41,734 nucleotides of DNA from Thermoplasmata archaeon (GTDB taxonomy: Archaea > Thermoplasmatota > Thermoplasmata > UBA184): positions 1 to 41,734 of the forward strand of contig JAKAZU010000007.1 in the NCBI GenBank assembly GCA_021826525.1, read 5' to 3'. Of the stretch, positions 25,357-32,839 are shown piece by piece. Under the pieces are notes generated by a model. The model did not search any database. It saw only the letters and a list, made by a program, of their open reading frames with translations, and was not told where the DNA came from. Position 1 is the first letter of the stretch; every line of letters begins with the position of its first letter. Made by a program: the position numbers and the translations under genes.

Positions 25357-26098
25357 GACCTACGGAACCCCCCTGCCCGGCGTGTCCGAGGAGCCGCTCA
25401 CCGGCCGCCTCATCGTCGTCGAGGGAGCGGACGCCTCCGGCCGCACGACCGAGGTCGAGATCCTCCGCGAGTGGCTGGAGATCGAGGGTCACCCCGTGGT
25501 CGACACCGGTCTGCGCCGATCGACGCTGGTGAGCGAGCAGATCGATCGCGCGAAGGAGGGCCACACGCTCGGCGGGGCGACCCTCGCGCTCCTCTACGCC
25601 ACGGACTTTGCCGACCAGCTCGAGAACAAGATCCTCCCCTCCCTCGCCGCCGGCAGCACGGTCCTCGCCGACCGGTACATCTACACGCTCATGGCCCGGG
25701 CCGTGGTCCGCGGCGCGTCACGCGAGTGGGCCCAGCGTCTCTACGGGTTCGCCCTGCGCCCCGATCTCACGGTCTTCCTGGATGCCCGTCCCGAGATCCT
25801 CCTGCATCGGGCGATCTCCAAGTACGGCAGCCTCGACTACTGGGAGTCGGGGATGGATCTGTCGATCTCCTCCGATCGGTTCGAGAGCTTCCTCGAGTAC
25901 CAGACGCGCCTGAGGCACGAGTTCGGGTGGATGGAGGAGCCGTACGGGTTCCGACTCATCGATGCGAACCGTCGCCCGGACCAGGTGCACCGGGACGTCG
26001 CCGAGATCGTGCGCCCGCTCTTCGAGACGCCGTCGAAGAGGAAGCGGCGAGCGCCCGCCCCGCCTACTTCCCGATTGCGGAGAGCTGGCTCCGAGTGA
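25346..26098 (+). CDS. Thymidylate-kinase-like P-loop protein B with altered Walker A
   Basis: This is a second TMK-like protein (250 aa), paralogous to the preceding one: both share the ATDFAD helix, a DRY motif (VLADRYIYTLM here) and the YxESGMDL/YYEAGMDL segment. Its Walker A reads EGADASGRTT (26-35), with the essential Lys replaced by Arg (residue 33), so ATP binding or catalysis is probably impaired. Tandem active and degenerate copies suggest a heterodimer in which B is structural or regulatory. The C-terminal tail is strongly basic (KRKRR and further Arg), possibly able to touch polyphosphate. The ATG at 25346 overlaps gene A by 11 bases. The last 35 bases overlap the convergent sixA-like gene. 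Confidence 0.83.
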   Translation: MKDRTYGTPLPGVSEEPLTGRLIVVEGADASGRTTEVEILREWLEIEGHPVVDTGLRRSTLVSEQIDRAKEGHTLGGATLALLYATDFADQLENKILPSLAAGSTVLADRYIYTLMARAVVRGASREWAQRLYGFALRPDLTVFLDARPEILLHRAISKYGSLDYWESGMDLSISSDRFESFLEYQTRLRHEFGWMEEPYGFRLIDANRRPDQVHRDVAEIVRPLFETPSKRKRRAPAPPTSRLRRAGSE

Positions 26099-26573
26099 CC
26101 AGCCACTCCAATCGAGCGGCTCCGGGCCGGATCGCACGCGAGAACTCGAGGGCCGCGGCGCCGGCCTTGGAGAACCGGCTGAGGGGCACGCTATCGCCGG
26201 TCAACGCGAGACCGATCAGCTGCTCGAGCCCTGGCTGGTGGCCGACCAGCAGGACCTCGGCATGGGGGGCCCGGACGGTGCGTCGAAGGTGCTCGAGGAT
26301 CGGTCCGGACGGTGCGCCCGGGCCGAGATCCGCCCAGAGCTCGATCCGTGGGGGAGCGTCGAACGCCGCAGCGAACAGCTTTGCGGTCTGATGCGTGCGG
26401 CGGGCCGGGCTCGAGACGATCCGATCGAGATGGGGGACCTCGTGGGCGAACCCGAGCCCGGCCCGTCGGGTCTTTCGTAGCCCCGGCGGCGTCAACGGGC
26501 GCGCCGCATCGTCCGGCCACCGGCGCGGGTCCTTCGGGACCGCGGGTCCGTGGCGAATGAGATAGAGATGCAC
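26064..26573 (-). CDS. sixA: SixA-like histidine phosphatase
   Basis: This is a small phosphohistidine phosphatase of the histidine-phosphatase (phosphoglycerate mutase) branch, 169 residues. The catalytic RHG is at residues 7-9 (LIRHGPAV), followed by SSPARRTHQTAKLF and LLVGHQPGLEQL with the second catalytic His. SixA removes phosphate from phosphohistidine in bacteria, and relatives are often found beside CHAD and ppx genes. Here it converges on the ppx-kinase operon, overlapping its last gene by 35 bases, so the two transcripts could interfere. A role in phosphate or polyphosphate signalling is inference; the fold assignment is firm. Confidence 0.87.
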   Translation of the reverse strand: MHLYLIRHGPAVPKDPRRWPDDAARPLTPPGLRKTRRAGLGFAHEVPHLDRIVSSPARRTHQTAKLFAAAFDAPPRIELWADLGPGAPSGPILEHLRRTVRAPHAEVLLVGHQPGLEQLIGLALTGDSVPLSRFSKAGAAALEFSRAIRPGAARLEWLVTRSQLSAIGK

Positions 26574-26624
26574 CGGGGGGAGCTACCCTTCCCGACCGAT
26601 TTCATCCTTTGCCCGAGCCCGCGC

Positions 26625-27344
26625 TCAGGCCCCGGCGGTCCCACGGGCTCGAGCGCCATCCGCGCGCAGGAAGAGCTCGAGGGTCGCGCGTGCGAGCACG
26701 AGCGCGACCAAGAACAGCGGGATCAGCATGGCGTCGCCCCACGGCCACGGGACCTTCGCCGCTTCTCCCAGCCAGAACGTGGCGAACGCAAAGAGGAGCG
26801 AGGTCGCCCCCAGCTTGAGCCAGGGAACCTTGATCCGGCGGATCCGTTCGTGGAGGACGAATGCGAGGCCGATCAAGAGGATGCCGGCCAACGCCGCGCC
26901 GAGGACCGCGGACCATCCCTGACCGGTGGCGGCGATCGGGAGCAGCACGATGGCGGCCTCGGTGGTCTCCACGGCGCCGACCGTGAACCCGCCGCTGAAC
27001 TGCACGGTACGGGCGTTGCGGTGCGAGATCGCGGCCGCACCCACCGGGGTCGGTGCGCGCGCCCTCCGGTAGGAGCGGAGCGTGCTCCGGAACAGGAAGA
27101 TCCCGAAGGCGACGAGCACGATTCCCGACCCGACCAGGAGGTACTGGGAGGGTACCGCGAGAATGAACGCACCCGCCACCACCGTGATCGTTCCGATCGC
27201 CGCCACGCCGGCGACCGCACCGGCGGCGCCGTGGCGCAGGGTTCCGGTTTCGCCTTGGAGGGCAAAGATCAGCGCGACCACTTCCGTCATCTCAACGATG
27301 ACGATCAGGAAGGCAAGGACCACCGTCGCCAGGTTCAGGTACAC
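26625..27344 (-). CDS. Multi-pass membrane protein, GDT1/COG4280-like
   Basis: This is a 239-residue integral membrane protein with six to seven hydrophobic segments (near residues 3-30, 40-63, 68-88, 117-138, 143-165, 180-199 and 207-230). Two related segments, IVEMTEVVALIFAL and GAVETTEAAIVLL, carry conserved Glu-Thr-Glu motifs, reminiscent of the GDT1/TMEM165 or LysE-type cation or metabolite transporters. The substrate is not predictable. The start is uncertain: a GTG at 27344 opens this frame. A palindromic TATA-like CTATATC at 27402-27408 would start transcription near 27376, giving a leader of about 30 bases. It stands near the polyphosphate block, so it could move a counter-ion, but nothing in its sequence shows this. 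Confidence 0.75.
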   Translation of the reverse strand: MYLNLATVVLAFLIVIVEMTEVVALIFALQGETGTLRHGAAGAVAGVAAIGTITVVAGAFILAVPSQYLLVGSGIVLVAFGIFLFRSTLRSYRRARAPTPVGAAAISHRNARTVQFSGGFTVGAVETTEAAIVLLPIAATGQGWSAVLGAALAGILLIGLAFVLHERIRRIKVPWLKLGATSLLFAFATFWLGEAAKVPWPWGDAMLIPLFLVALVLARATLELFLRADGARARGTAGA

Positions 27345-27401
27345 CTCGCGCCGAACGAGTGCGACCGCATAGCGTTCGCGCAGGTACCGGACGGTCCGGC
27401 G

Positions 27402-27408
27402 CTATATC
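27402..27408 (+). promoter_or_regulatory. Shared TATA-like box, winged-helix and membrane protein genes
   Basis: CTATATC is centred 28 bases before the ATG at 27433 and its reverse, GATATAG, faces the membrane-protein gene. It could be a bidirectional promoter. Confidence 0.5.
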
Positions 27409-27432
27409 CCGAAGCGCGCCTCGTGCAGAGCC

Positions 27433-27726
27433 ATGACCGAACCGGCCGACCGTGACGTCGCGGGCATCCCTCCGGGAACGGTGGGCCCCGTGATCGAGAT
27501 CTTGGACGCTTCCCCCTCCCCGCTCCGACGGCGAAAGCTCCTGGAAGAACTGGAGCGTCGCGGGCATCGGATCTCGCTCGCGGGGCTCAATCGCATCCTC
27601 CAGCGCCTCGCCGAATCCGGACGGAGCGTCGAGACCCCGGACGGCGTCCGAATGAAATCGCGGGGCGGTTCCCCGCCCCGCGAAGTGCCGTCTAGCGGTC
27701 CTTCTTCTCGTCGTCGGAGCCCTTGA
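27433..27726 (+). CDS. Small winged-helix-like protein (97 aa)
   Basis: This is probably a DNA-binding protein: residues 18-70 read as a helix, SPLRRRKLLEELERRGHRIS, then a helix, LAGLNRILQRLAESG, and a short wing, VETPDGVRM. The order resembles archaeal wHTH regulators or replication-associated winged helices. No family can be named. The leaderless start is supported by a TATA-like box 28 bases upstream. The last third of the protein is low-complexity and lies over the perfect hairpin at 27659-27682 and over the end of the convergent zinc-ribbon gene (35-base overlap), so the C-terminus may not be functionally important. Confidence 0.6.
   Translation: MTEPADRDVAGIPPGTVGPVIEILDASPSPLRRRKLLEELERRGHRISLAGLNRILQRLAESGRSVETPDGVRMKSRGGSPPREVPSSGPSSRRRSP
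27659..27682 (-). terminator. Perfect 10-bp hairpin with TTCC loop
   Basis: CGCGGGGCGG (27659-27668) and CCGCCCCGCG (27673-27682) pair fully around TTCC. It begins about 10 bases after the stop of the zinc-ribbon gene (minus strand) and lies in the last codons of the convergent winged-helix gene, so it may protect or end both transcripts. Confidence 0.6.
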
Positions 27727-27925
27727 AGCCCTTCTTGGCTCCAGCGCCGACGGCCTTGGCCCCGCTCCAGATTCCCTTGCCGACCTTACCGGCGACCTCT
27801 CCGGTCTTCTCGGCTACGTGCAAGGAACCCTCGGTCGTCCGCTGACCCAGGCCCACTTCGTGGCCGCAGGCCGTGCAGTTCTTCGCGCCCTCGGTAAGCT
27901 CGGCTCCGCATCCTGAACACTTCAT
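27692..27925 (-). CDS. Zinc-ribbon protein with Gly/Lys tail (77 aa)
   Basis: The N-terminus is a zinc ribbon, MKCSGCGAELTEGAKNCTACGHE, with two CxxC pairs at residues 3-6 and 17-20. The rest, about 50 residues, is rich in Gly, Ala and Lys (repeated VGKGIWSGAKAVGAGAKKG) and ends in charged DDEKKDR: possibly amphipathic or nucleic-acid-binding. No function is known. The ATG at 27925 is the first in frame; TTTTAC (27952-27957) is centred about 30 bases upstream as a likely TATA element. A hairpin follows the stop. It lies downstream of tRNA-Val on the same strand. Confidence 0.75.
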   Translation of the reverse strand: MKCSGCGAELTEGAKNCTACGHEVGLGQRTTEGSLHVAEKTGEVAGKVGKGIWSGAKAVGAGAKKGFKGSDDEKKDR

Positions 27926-28009
27926 GATCGTCGGTCCCCCCTATGCCCAGGTAAAATGCACTTCCTTCCGTTTAAACCTACCGGGGTTCCGAAGGAGAGC
28001 AGGCGGGGG

Positions 28010-28082
28010 TGGGCCGGGACGGATTTGAACCGTCGATCTCCGCGTTGTAAGCGCGACGTCCTAACCGCTAGACCACCGGCCC
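28010..28082 (-). tRNA. tRNA-Val(UAC)
   Basis: The 73-base cloverleaf folds cleanly: acceptor GGGCCGG/CCGGCCC, anticodon stem TCGCG/CGCGG with loop CTTACAA (anticodon TAC, decoding GUA and related Val codons), T stem GACGG/CCGTC with loop TTCAAAT, and discriminator A. CCA is not encoded. G15 and C48 are present, making the D loop a suitable archaeosine target. The 5' 15 bases overlap the end of arcS, whose stop codon lies in the D arm. Confidence 0.95.
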
Positions 28083-29897
28083 GTGGTGGAGGGATGACCG
28101 CTCTCCCGTCATGGGAGTATCGGTGCTGGAGTGCTCGCGATGACGCACCCGCACGGCGCTCCCCTTCGTCAGTCCCGTCATCAGCCGCCCGGGTAGGAGC
28201 GCTTCGCCGACCCCGAGCAGCGTCCCATCGCGCATCAGCACCACCGCATCTCCTACGCGGATGGCCGGATCCGCACGTCGAACGCCCGGGACGAACAGAT
28301 CTCCGGCGAGGGTGAGCCCCTCCGAGACCTCGACCGCGAGCGGGGGATCGGGAAGGAGCCGCTGGCCGCCGGCGACCGTGAGGTGGAACAACCCCCGCTC
28401 CTCCCTCCATGTCGCGAGGTCGACGTGAGCCGGGTCCACGAGACGCTGGAACCACGGCCGACCGGCCAAGCGGATCTTCCCCGCGAAGAGTCGGTCCGCG
28501 GCGGTCCGGCCAAACTGGAACGCGGCAATCTCCGCGAGCTCCTCCCGGACCACGGAGAGGGGCCCCCCGGAGGTGGGCCGGGACTCGACGAGCGCGCCGG
28601 CGACCGCGTCCCGCAGCGATGCGAGGGCCCCGGTCGTCGTGGTCCGATCGTCGCCGATCGTCCACGCGGTGGGAAGGCGATCTCCGATTGCTTCGCGCAC
28701 GAAGCCATACTCGGCCGGATCGAGGTGGGCCACGATCGCGCGGTACCGTCCCTGCCCGAGGATGTGATGGAGGCCCTCCCGGATGGGCTGCCGCTCCGCC
28801 TCGGACCACTCGCCGGTCACCGGGATGTCGTACTGCCGAGCCGGGTACACGTCCTCAAGCTCGCGCGGGACGAGCCCGACCGGAGAACTGAGCGAGACGA
28901 CGTGGACGCGCTCGAGGGAACGGAGGCCCTCGAGAGCGCTCCAGAACCGTCGGTGCGAGCGGGAATTGCGGTACGGTTTGGTCCGGCTGCACGGAACCAG
29001 CAGCAGAACCTCCTTCGAGGCCGGTGGGTGGTACCGTTCGAGCAGGCGGGCGCGGAACCTCCGCATCTGTGGGCGACGCAAGGATTCGGCCAGGACGTAC
29101 CGGCCCGTCCCATGACCGACGACGGGAGTGTATTCCTCCAGGAGATCCCCAAGGTCCCGGTCCGCGTACCGCAGCATCTCCGCCAAGGTGGGCTCGGCGG
29201 CGAGCCGCGCCTCCACCAGTTCCCTCAGCCGACCGACGCGCGAAGCGTGGTTAGCCCGGGCGAAGGCGTCCCGATAGATCGCTCCGAGATCGCTCGCCAC
29301 GGAAGTCGTCAACGATGTTTCGGGGACCGAAGCTCCCAGCGACTCGTCCAGCTCCGTCCCCGCCGACGAAAGGATCTCTCCTTCGGTCGTATCCATGAGG
29401 TCGATGCCGAGGTACTGTAGCATGGGGATCCGGTGGGGCAGTGCCACCCGGGGCGCCCACAGTAGGGGCGCCGGCCCAAGCTCCTTGCGAATCGCGCCGA
29501 TCGCTTGGATGAACGACTCTCCGTCCGACCAAAGCGCCCGCGCGTTCCCGAGGACCAACAGCTCCGGGCGGGCCGCGCGTAGGCGCTGAAGCGCATCGGC
29601 GGGCGGCGGCCAGTGGACCACCCAACTCCCGAGCCCGGCTTCGGAAGCGCTTCCGCCTGCTCCGGTGATCTCGGGGGCGGGGACCGGGAAGGTGAGGTCC
29701 ACGGAGTGACTGCCATCGCTGATCACTAGATGGCGATGCCCAGGGAGAGCCCCCGCGACCGTGGAGATGCACAGCCCGCCCGGTGGGGCACGGTCGTTGG
29801 GCCGTTCGAGCAGCGCCGGTACAACGAACGATAGGTTCCCGACCGCCCCCCGACCGACCAGCCCGAGCCCTTCGATGCGATCCACCGTGCGGGCCAT
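28068..29897 (-). CDS. arcS: Archaeosine synthase (ArcS, TgtA2)
   Basis: ArcS converts preQ0 at position 15 of archaeal tRNA to archaeosine. The 609-residue protein has an N-terminal TGT-like barrel region, the diagnostic PCSRTKPY (Pro302-Cys303-Ser304), helical linkers, and a C-terminal PUA domain (about 505-595) with FVPGVRRADPAIRVGDAVVLM. ArcS lacks the TgtA zinc/transglycosylase active site, so this is not the exchange enzyme; TgtA must be elsewhere. The ATG at 29897 follows a good GGAGGAG ribosome-binding tract, unlike the leaderless genes around it. The stop codon TAG lies inside the tRNA-Val gene, a 15-base overlap. Confidence 0.92.
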   Translation of the reverse strand: MARTVDRIEGLGLVGRGAVGNLSFVVPALLERPNDRAPPGGLCISTVAGALPGHRHLVISDGSHSVDLTFPVPAPEITGAGGSASEAGLGSWVVHWPPPADALQRLRAARPELLVLGNARALWSDGESFIQAIGAIRKELGPAPLLWAPRVALPHRIPMLQYLGIDLMDTTEGEILSSAGTELDESLGASVPETSLTTSVASDLGAIYRDAFARANHASRVGRLRELVEARLAAEPTLAEMLRYADRDLGDLLEEYTPVVGHGTGRYVLAESLRRPQMRRFRARLLERYHPPASKEVLLLVPCSRTKPYRNSRSHRRFWSALEGLRSLERVHVVSLSSPVGLVPRELEDVYPARQYDIPVTGEWSEAERQPIREGLHHILGQGRYRAIVAHLDPAEYGFVREAIGDRLPTAWTIGDDRTTTTGALASLRDAVAGALVESRPTSGGPLSVVREELAEIAAFQFGRTAADRLFAGKIRLAGRPWFQRLVDPAHVDLATWREERGLFHLTVAGGQRLLPDPPLAVEVSEGLTLAGDLFVPGVRRADPAIRVGDAVVLMRDGTLLGVGEALLPGRLMTGLTKGSAVRVRHREHSSTDTPMTGERSSLHHGPVV

Positions 29898-29945
29898 GGG
29901 ACTCCTCCTGGGCCGGAGGTCACGGAGGGGAAACGGGTTTCGGCG

Positions 29946-30299
29946 CTACGGGGGGCCGCTCGTCTTCGCGGGGTCGCGCCGGCGGCGCCCTCCGGCGGGC
30001 TTGGGGAAGTACGCTTCCCACTGCGCGAGGAGCGCCTCTCGGCGGTCGGCGCCCGCCTCGCTTCTTCCGCGCTTTCCGAACATGGGGTCGTGCGTGTCGC
30101 GGACCGCCCGCAGGAACGCCTCCGGGTTCGCGCTGGCCTGTTCGAAGCCGTACAGGATCAACTGTCGCAGGAAGCTCGACCGGCCCCGCCAGCCAATCCG
30201 GCGGCGCACCGCGGGATTGAGGTGGCGCTTCGCCATTCGCCAGACGTCGTTGGTCGTTTTGTAGTCGCGCACGGACAGGCTGATCATCACCTGCGGCAT
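29946..30299 (-). CDS. Possible ribbon-helix-helix regulator (117 aa)
   Basis: I do not recognise a family, but the start reads as a beta strand (VMISLSVRD), a helix (TTNDVWRMAKRH), a loop, and a second helix (RSSFLRQLILYGFEQA), which is the order of ribbon-helix-helix DNA-binding dimers. The 50 C-terminal residues are basic and low-complexity. The ATG at 30299 lies 30 bases from a strong TATATAA box. An imperfect inverted repeat at 30334-30361, directly upstream of that box, could be an operator for autoregulation. It precedes arcS by 48 bases on the same strand, and arcS has its own ribosome-binding site, so they are probably co-transcribed. Confidence 0.6.
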   Translation of the reverse strand: MPQVMISLSVRDYKTTNDVWRMAKRHLNPAVRRRIGWRGRSSFLRQLILYGFEQASANPEAFLRAVRDTHDPMFGKRGRSEAGADRREALLAQWEAYFPKPAGGRRRRDPAKTSGPP

Positions 30300-30325
30300 A
30301 CTTCGGAGCCCCTCTCTCCTTCCCG

Positions 30326-30332
30326 TATATAA
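30326..30332 (-). promoter_or_regulatory. Strong TATA box of the RHH-like gene/arcS
   Basis: TTATATA on the minus strand is centred 30 bases before the ATG at 30299. It is the closest to a consensus TATA box in the window. Confidence 0.65.
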
Positions 30333-30333
30333 C

Positions 30334-30361
30334 GAGAGGCGTCGCGTGCTTACGCCCTCTC
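30334..30361. repeat. Imperfect inverted repeat, possible operator
   Basis: GAGAGGCGT (30334-30342) and ACGCCCTCTC (30352-30361) pair with one bulged base across a 9-base spacer, immediately upstream of the TATA box of the RHH-like gene. It could instead be the 3' hairpin of ubiA, whose transcript ends towards this region. The 108-base gap holds nothing else recognisable. Confidence 0.35.
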
Positions 30362-30407
30362 AGAACCATCGCACCCGCAGGCGCCGTCCGCGAGGGATCC
30401 GCGCGCC

Positions 30408-31277
30408 CTACGCGACGAATATGGCCGCGGCGGCCCCGACGAGGTAGATCGCGCTCATCAGGAAGTGGCGCCGGAACGCGACCTGCGTATCTGCGGTGTG
30501 CCGCAAGAGCTGGTAGTCGGTGATGACGGCTACCACCGCGATCACGGCGAGTCCAATCGGGTAGGCGATCCCGAGACCGAACGCGAAGCCGAACGCGGCG
30601 AGCAGGATCAGCGCTCCGGCGTGCAGCACGGGTACGAAGTAGGTCGACCGACGTACGCCGAGGAGCAGGGGGAGCGAGTGTAGCTCGAGCATGCGGTCGC
30701 TCGCGAGGTCGCCGAGGCTGTGAATCGTCTCGAACGCGGTCCCCCACAGCAGGAGACCTCCGACCGCGAAGAGAACGAGGGGTGGGAGCGTGCCCTGGAC
30801 CGCAATGAAGACCGCGGCAGGCACGATCGCCTCGACCAGTCCGAGGAACGGGGTGGTCCAGGCGGTGATGCGCTTCGTGTACGTGTACCCGTACACCATC
30901 GCGAGCGCCACCGGGGACAGATAGAACGCAAGCGGGTTCAGGAAATAGGAGACCAGGATCAGCAGGGCCGCGCTCGCGAGCGAGAAGGCGAGAGCGAACT
31001 CCGGGCGCGCGCGGCCGGTGACGAGCACCCGGTTCTGTGTTCGGGGGTTGACCGCGTCCTGGGTGCGATCGGCCCAGCGGTTGAAGCTGTGGCCCGCGTT
31101 ACGAGCCGCCAGGAATGCGATGACGATGAGGAGGAACGTCGCCAGCGAGGGAAGGCCCTTCGAAGCGATGAAGATGAAGGCGAGGGCGAACGGGAGGTTC
31201 AGTCCGAGGGTCTGGATCTCGAGCAGCCTACCGAAATCCCCCCACCGGGCGGCGGCGCCGGTCGGTGGATCGGTCAC
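30408..31277 (-). CDS. ubiA: UbiA-family prenyltransferase
   Basis: This is an integral-membrane prenyltransferase that joins a polyprenyl chain to an aromatic or quinone precursor. The 289-residue protein has about eight to nine hydrophobic helices. The first catalytic Asp motif is NRWADRTQD within NAGHSFNRWADRTQDAVN; the second lies in HSLGDLASD. The partner is UbiD, encoded immediately upstream with a four-base overlap (GTGA). The pair is typical of quinone pathways, including the futalosine-type menaquinone route (MqnP/MqnL), but no other mqn or ubi genes are visible. The GTG at 31277 is chosen from that overlap; the much longer frame upstream is antisense noise. Confidence 0.9.
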   Translation of the reverse strand: MTDPPTGAAARWGDFGRLLEIQTLGLNLPFALAFIFIASKGLPSLATFLLIVIAFLAARNAGHSFNRWADRTQDAVNPRTQNRVLVTGRARPEFALAFSLASAALLILVSYFLNPLAFYLSPVALAMVYGYTYTKRITAWTTPFLGLVEAIVPAAVFIAVQGTLPPLVLFAVGGLLLWGTAFETIHSLGDLASDRMLELHSLPLLLGVRRSTYFVPVLHAGALILLAAFGFAFGLGIAYPIGLAVIAVVAVITDYQLLRHTADTQVAFRRHFLMSAIYLVGAAAAIFVA

Positions 31278-32755
31278 GGCTGCGTCGGGCGGAAGAGGCG
31301 GGCGAGTGACGGATCGCTCGCGATCAAGCGTTCGGCGGCCTGGCGCGTCGCGTCGTCCATCCGGATCTCCTCGGGCCACGGACGGGGGAATCCGTCCTCG
31401 GGTCCTTTCTTGGTCGCGTCGATGCCGATCTTCGCCCCAAAGTTGGGAACGGGATTGGAGATCGACAGCTGGTCGACCGGTCCGCGGGAGAGCTCGAAGT
31501 CCCGCTCCGGATCCGCCTGCAGGCCGACCCGGTAGAGGACCTCGGAGAGATCGTGGACGTTGACGTCGGCGTCCACGACGACCAGGTAGCGCGTGAACAT
31601 CATCTGGCCCAAGCCCCAGAGGGCGTGCATCACCTTGCGGGGCTGGCCGGGGTAGGACTTTCGGATCGAGACGATGCCCACGTTGATGAACAGGCCCTCG
31701 AGAGGCAGGTTCATGTCCACGAGCTCGGGGAGGATCAACCGGAGGACCGGTAGGAAGATGCGCTCCACCGCTTTTCCGAGGATCCCGTCCTCGGTGGGGG
31801 GCCGGCCCGTTACGGTCCCGAGGTACACCGCCCGCTCCCGGTGCGTCACATGCGTGACGTGGAAGACGGGGAACGGTTCCGGGAGCGAGTAGTATCCGGT
31901 GTGATCTCCGAACGGGCCTTCGATCTTGCGCTCGGTGGGATCGACGTACCCCTCGAGCACGATCTCGGCCTGCGCCGGGACCTCCAGATCCACCGTGCGC
32001 GCCGGCACGAGCTCGACCGGCTCGGAGCGCAGGAAGCTCGCGAAGGCGAAGTTGGAGATCCCCTCCGGGACCGGAGCGAGCCCGGAGAACACGGTCGCCG
32101 GGTCGGCGCCGATGACCGCCGCGACGGGCATGCGCTCGCCCCGTGCGGCCCACTTGCGAAAGTTGCTCGCCCCGATGCGGTGCAGCTGGGCGTGGAATCC
32201 GAGCGTATCGGGGCCGTACTGCTGGAGGCGGTAGATCCCCGTGTGCGGCTCGTTCGTGTCGGGGTCCTTCGTGATGACGACCGGGAACGTTACGGTCCGT
32301 CCTCCGTCCTTCGGCCAGCACTTCAGGATCGGCAGCCGGTCGAGATCCACCATCGGTTCCTCGACCTCCTGGCATGGGCCCACTCGGACCCGTTTCGGCG
32401 CGAGGGACCGGAGGGTGGAGAGCGCCGCGATCGTGCCTCCGAGGTCCCGGATCGCTCCCACAAACCCGGCCGGCGGGCGCAGGTGAACGAGGCATCCGAT
32501 GCGCTTCGAGGTCGCATCGACGCTCGGATCCCCGAGCGCGAGCGCGATCCGACGGGTCGAGCCCAGCACGTTCGTCGCGACGGGCATCGCGCATCCCTCC
32601 ACGTTCTCGAAGAGGAGCGCGGGGCCGTCCCGGGCAAGGACCCGTTGGGTGATCTCCGTGATCTGGAGATCGCGGCTCACGGGCGATCGCACCCGAACGA
32701 GATCGCCCTGAGCATCGAGAGCCTCGAGAAATTCCCCGAGCGAGCGGTGCGCCAT
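31274..32755 (-). CDS. ubiD: UbiD-family (de)carboxylase
   Basis: UbiD enzymes decarboxylate aromatic or alpha,beta-unsaturated acids with prenylated FMN. The 493 residues contain IEGPFGDHTGYY, PVVITKDP, GIYRLQQYG, a FINVGIVSIRKSYPGQ segment and the conserved Glu-Arg-rich core. The cofactor is made by UbiX, which is not in this window. Coupled translation with the UbiA prenyltransferase supports a quinone or prenylated-aromatic pathway. The ATG at 32755 opens the frame and begins MAHRSLGEFLEAL, the normal start of the family. It is divergent from a Bat-like regulator. Confidence 0.93.
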   Translation of the reverse strand: MAHRSLGEFLEALDAQGDLVRVRSPVSRDLQITEITQRVLARDGPALLFENVEGCAMPVATNVLGSTRRIALALGDPSVDATSKRIGCLVHLRPPAGFVGAIRDLGGTIAALSTLRSLAPKRVRVGPCQEVEEPMVDLDRLPILKCWPKDGGRTVTFPVVITKDPDTNEPHTGIYRLQQYGPDTLGFHAQLHRIGASNFRKWAARGERMPVAAVIGADPATVFSGLAPVPEGISNFAFASFLRSEPVELVPARTVDLEVPAQAEIVLEGYVDPTERKIEGPFGDHTGYYSLPEPFPVFHVTHVTHRERAVYLGTVTGRPPTEDGILGKAVERIFLPVLRLILPELVDMNLPLEGLFINVGIVSIRKSYPGQPRKVMHALWGLGQMMFTRYLVVVDADVNVHDLSEVLYRVGLQADPERDFELSRGPVDQLSISNPVPNFGAKIGIDATKKGPEDGFPRPWPEEIRMDDATRQAAERLIASDPSLARLFRPTQP

Positions 32756-32806
32756 CGGGTGGGGCGACGCCGCCCCCGCTCATGAGCCCGGCGACACCTG
32801 GGCAGG

Positions 32807-32814
32807 TTCATATG
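32807..32814 (+). promoter_or_regulatory. TATA-like box of the Bat-like gene
   Basis: TTCATATG is centred about 29 bases before the ATG at 32840, consistent with a leaderless transcript. Confidence 0.55.
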
Positions 32815-32839
32815 GGAACCCTCGGTCGGGCGATCCGCG

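Noticed and set aside
27969..27976. TTTAAAC as promoter of the zinc-ribbon gene
   Set aside because: It is about 48 bases from the ATG; the nearer TTTTAC fits the leaderless spacing better, so TTTAAAC is only an alternative.
31278..32783. Minus-strand frame of over 500 codons upstream of ubiA
   Set aside because: It is a frame-shifted shadow of ubiD, rich in Arg/Gly/Pro; ubiA begins at the GTG overlapping the ubiD stop.
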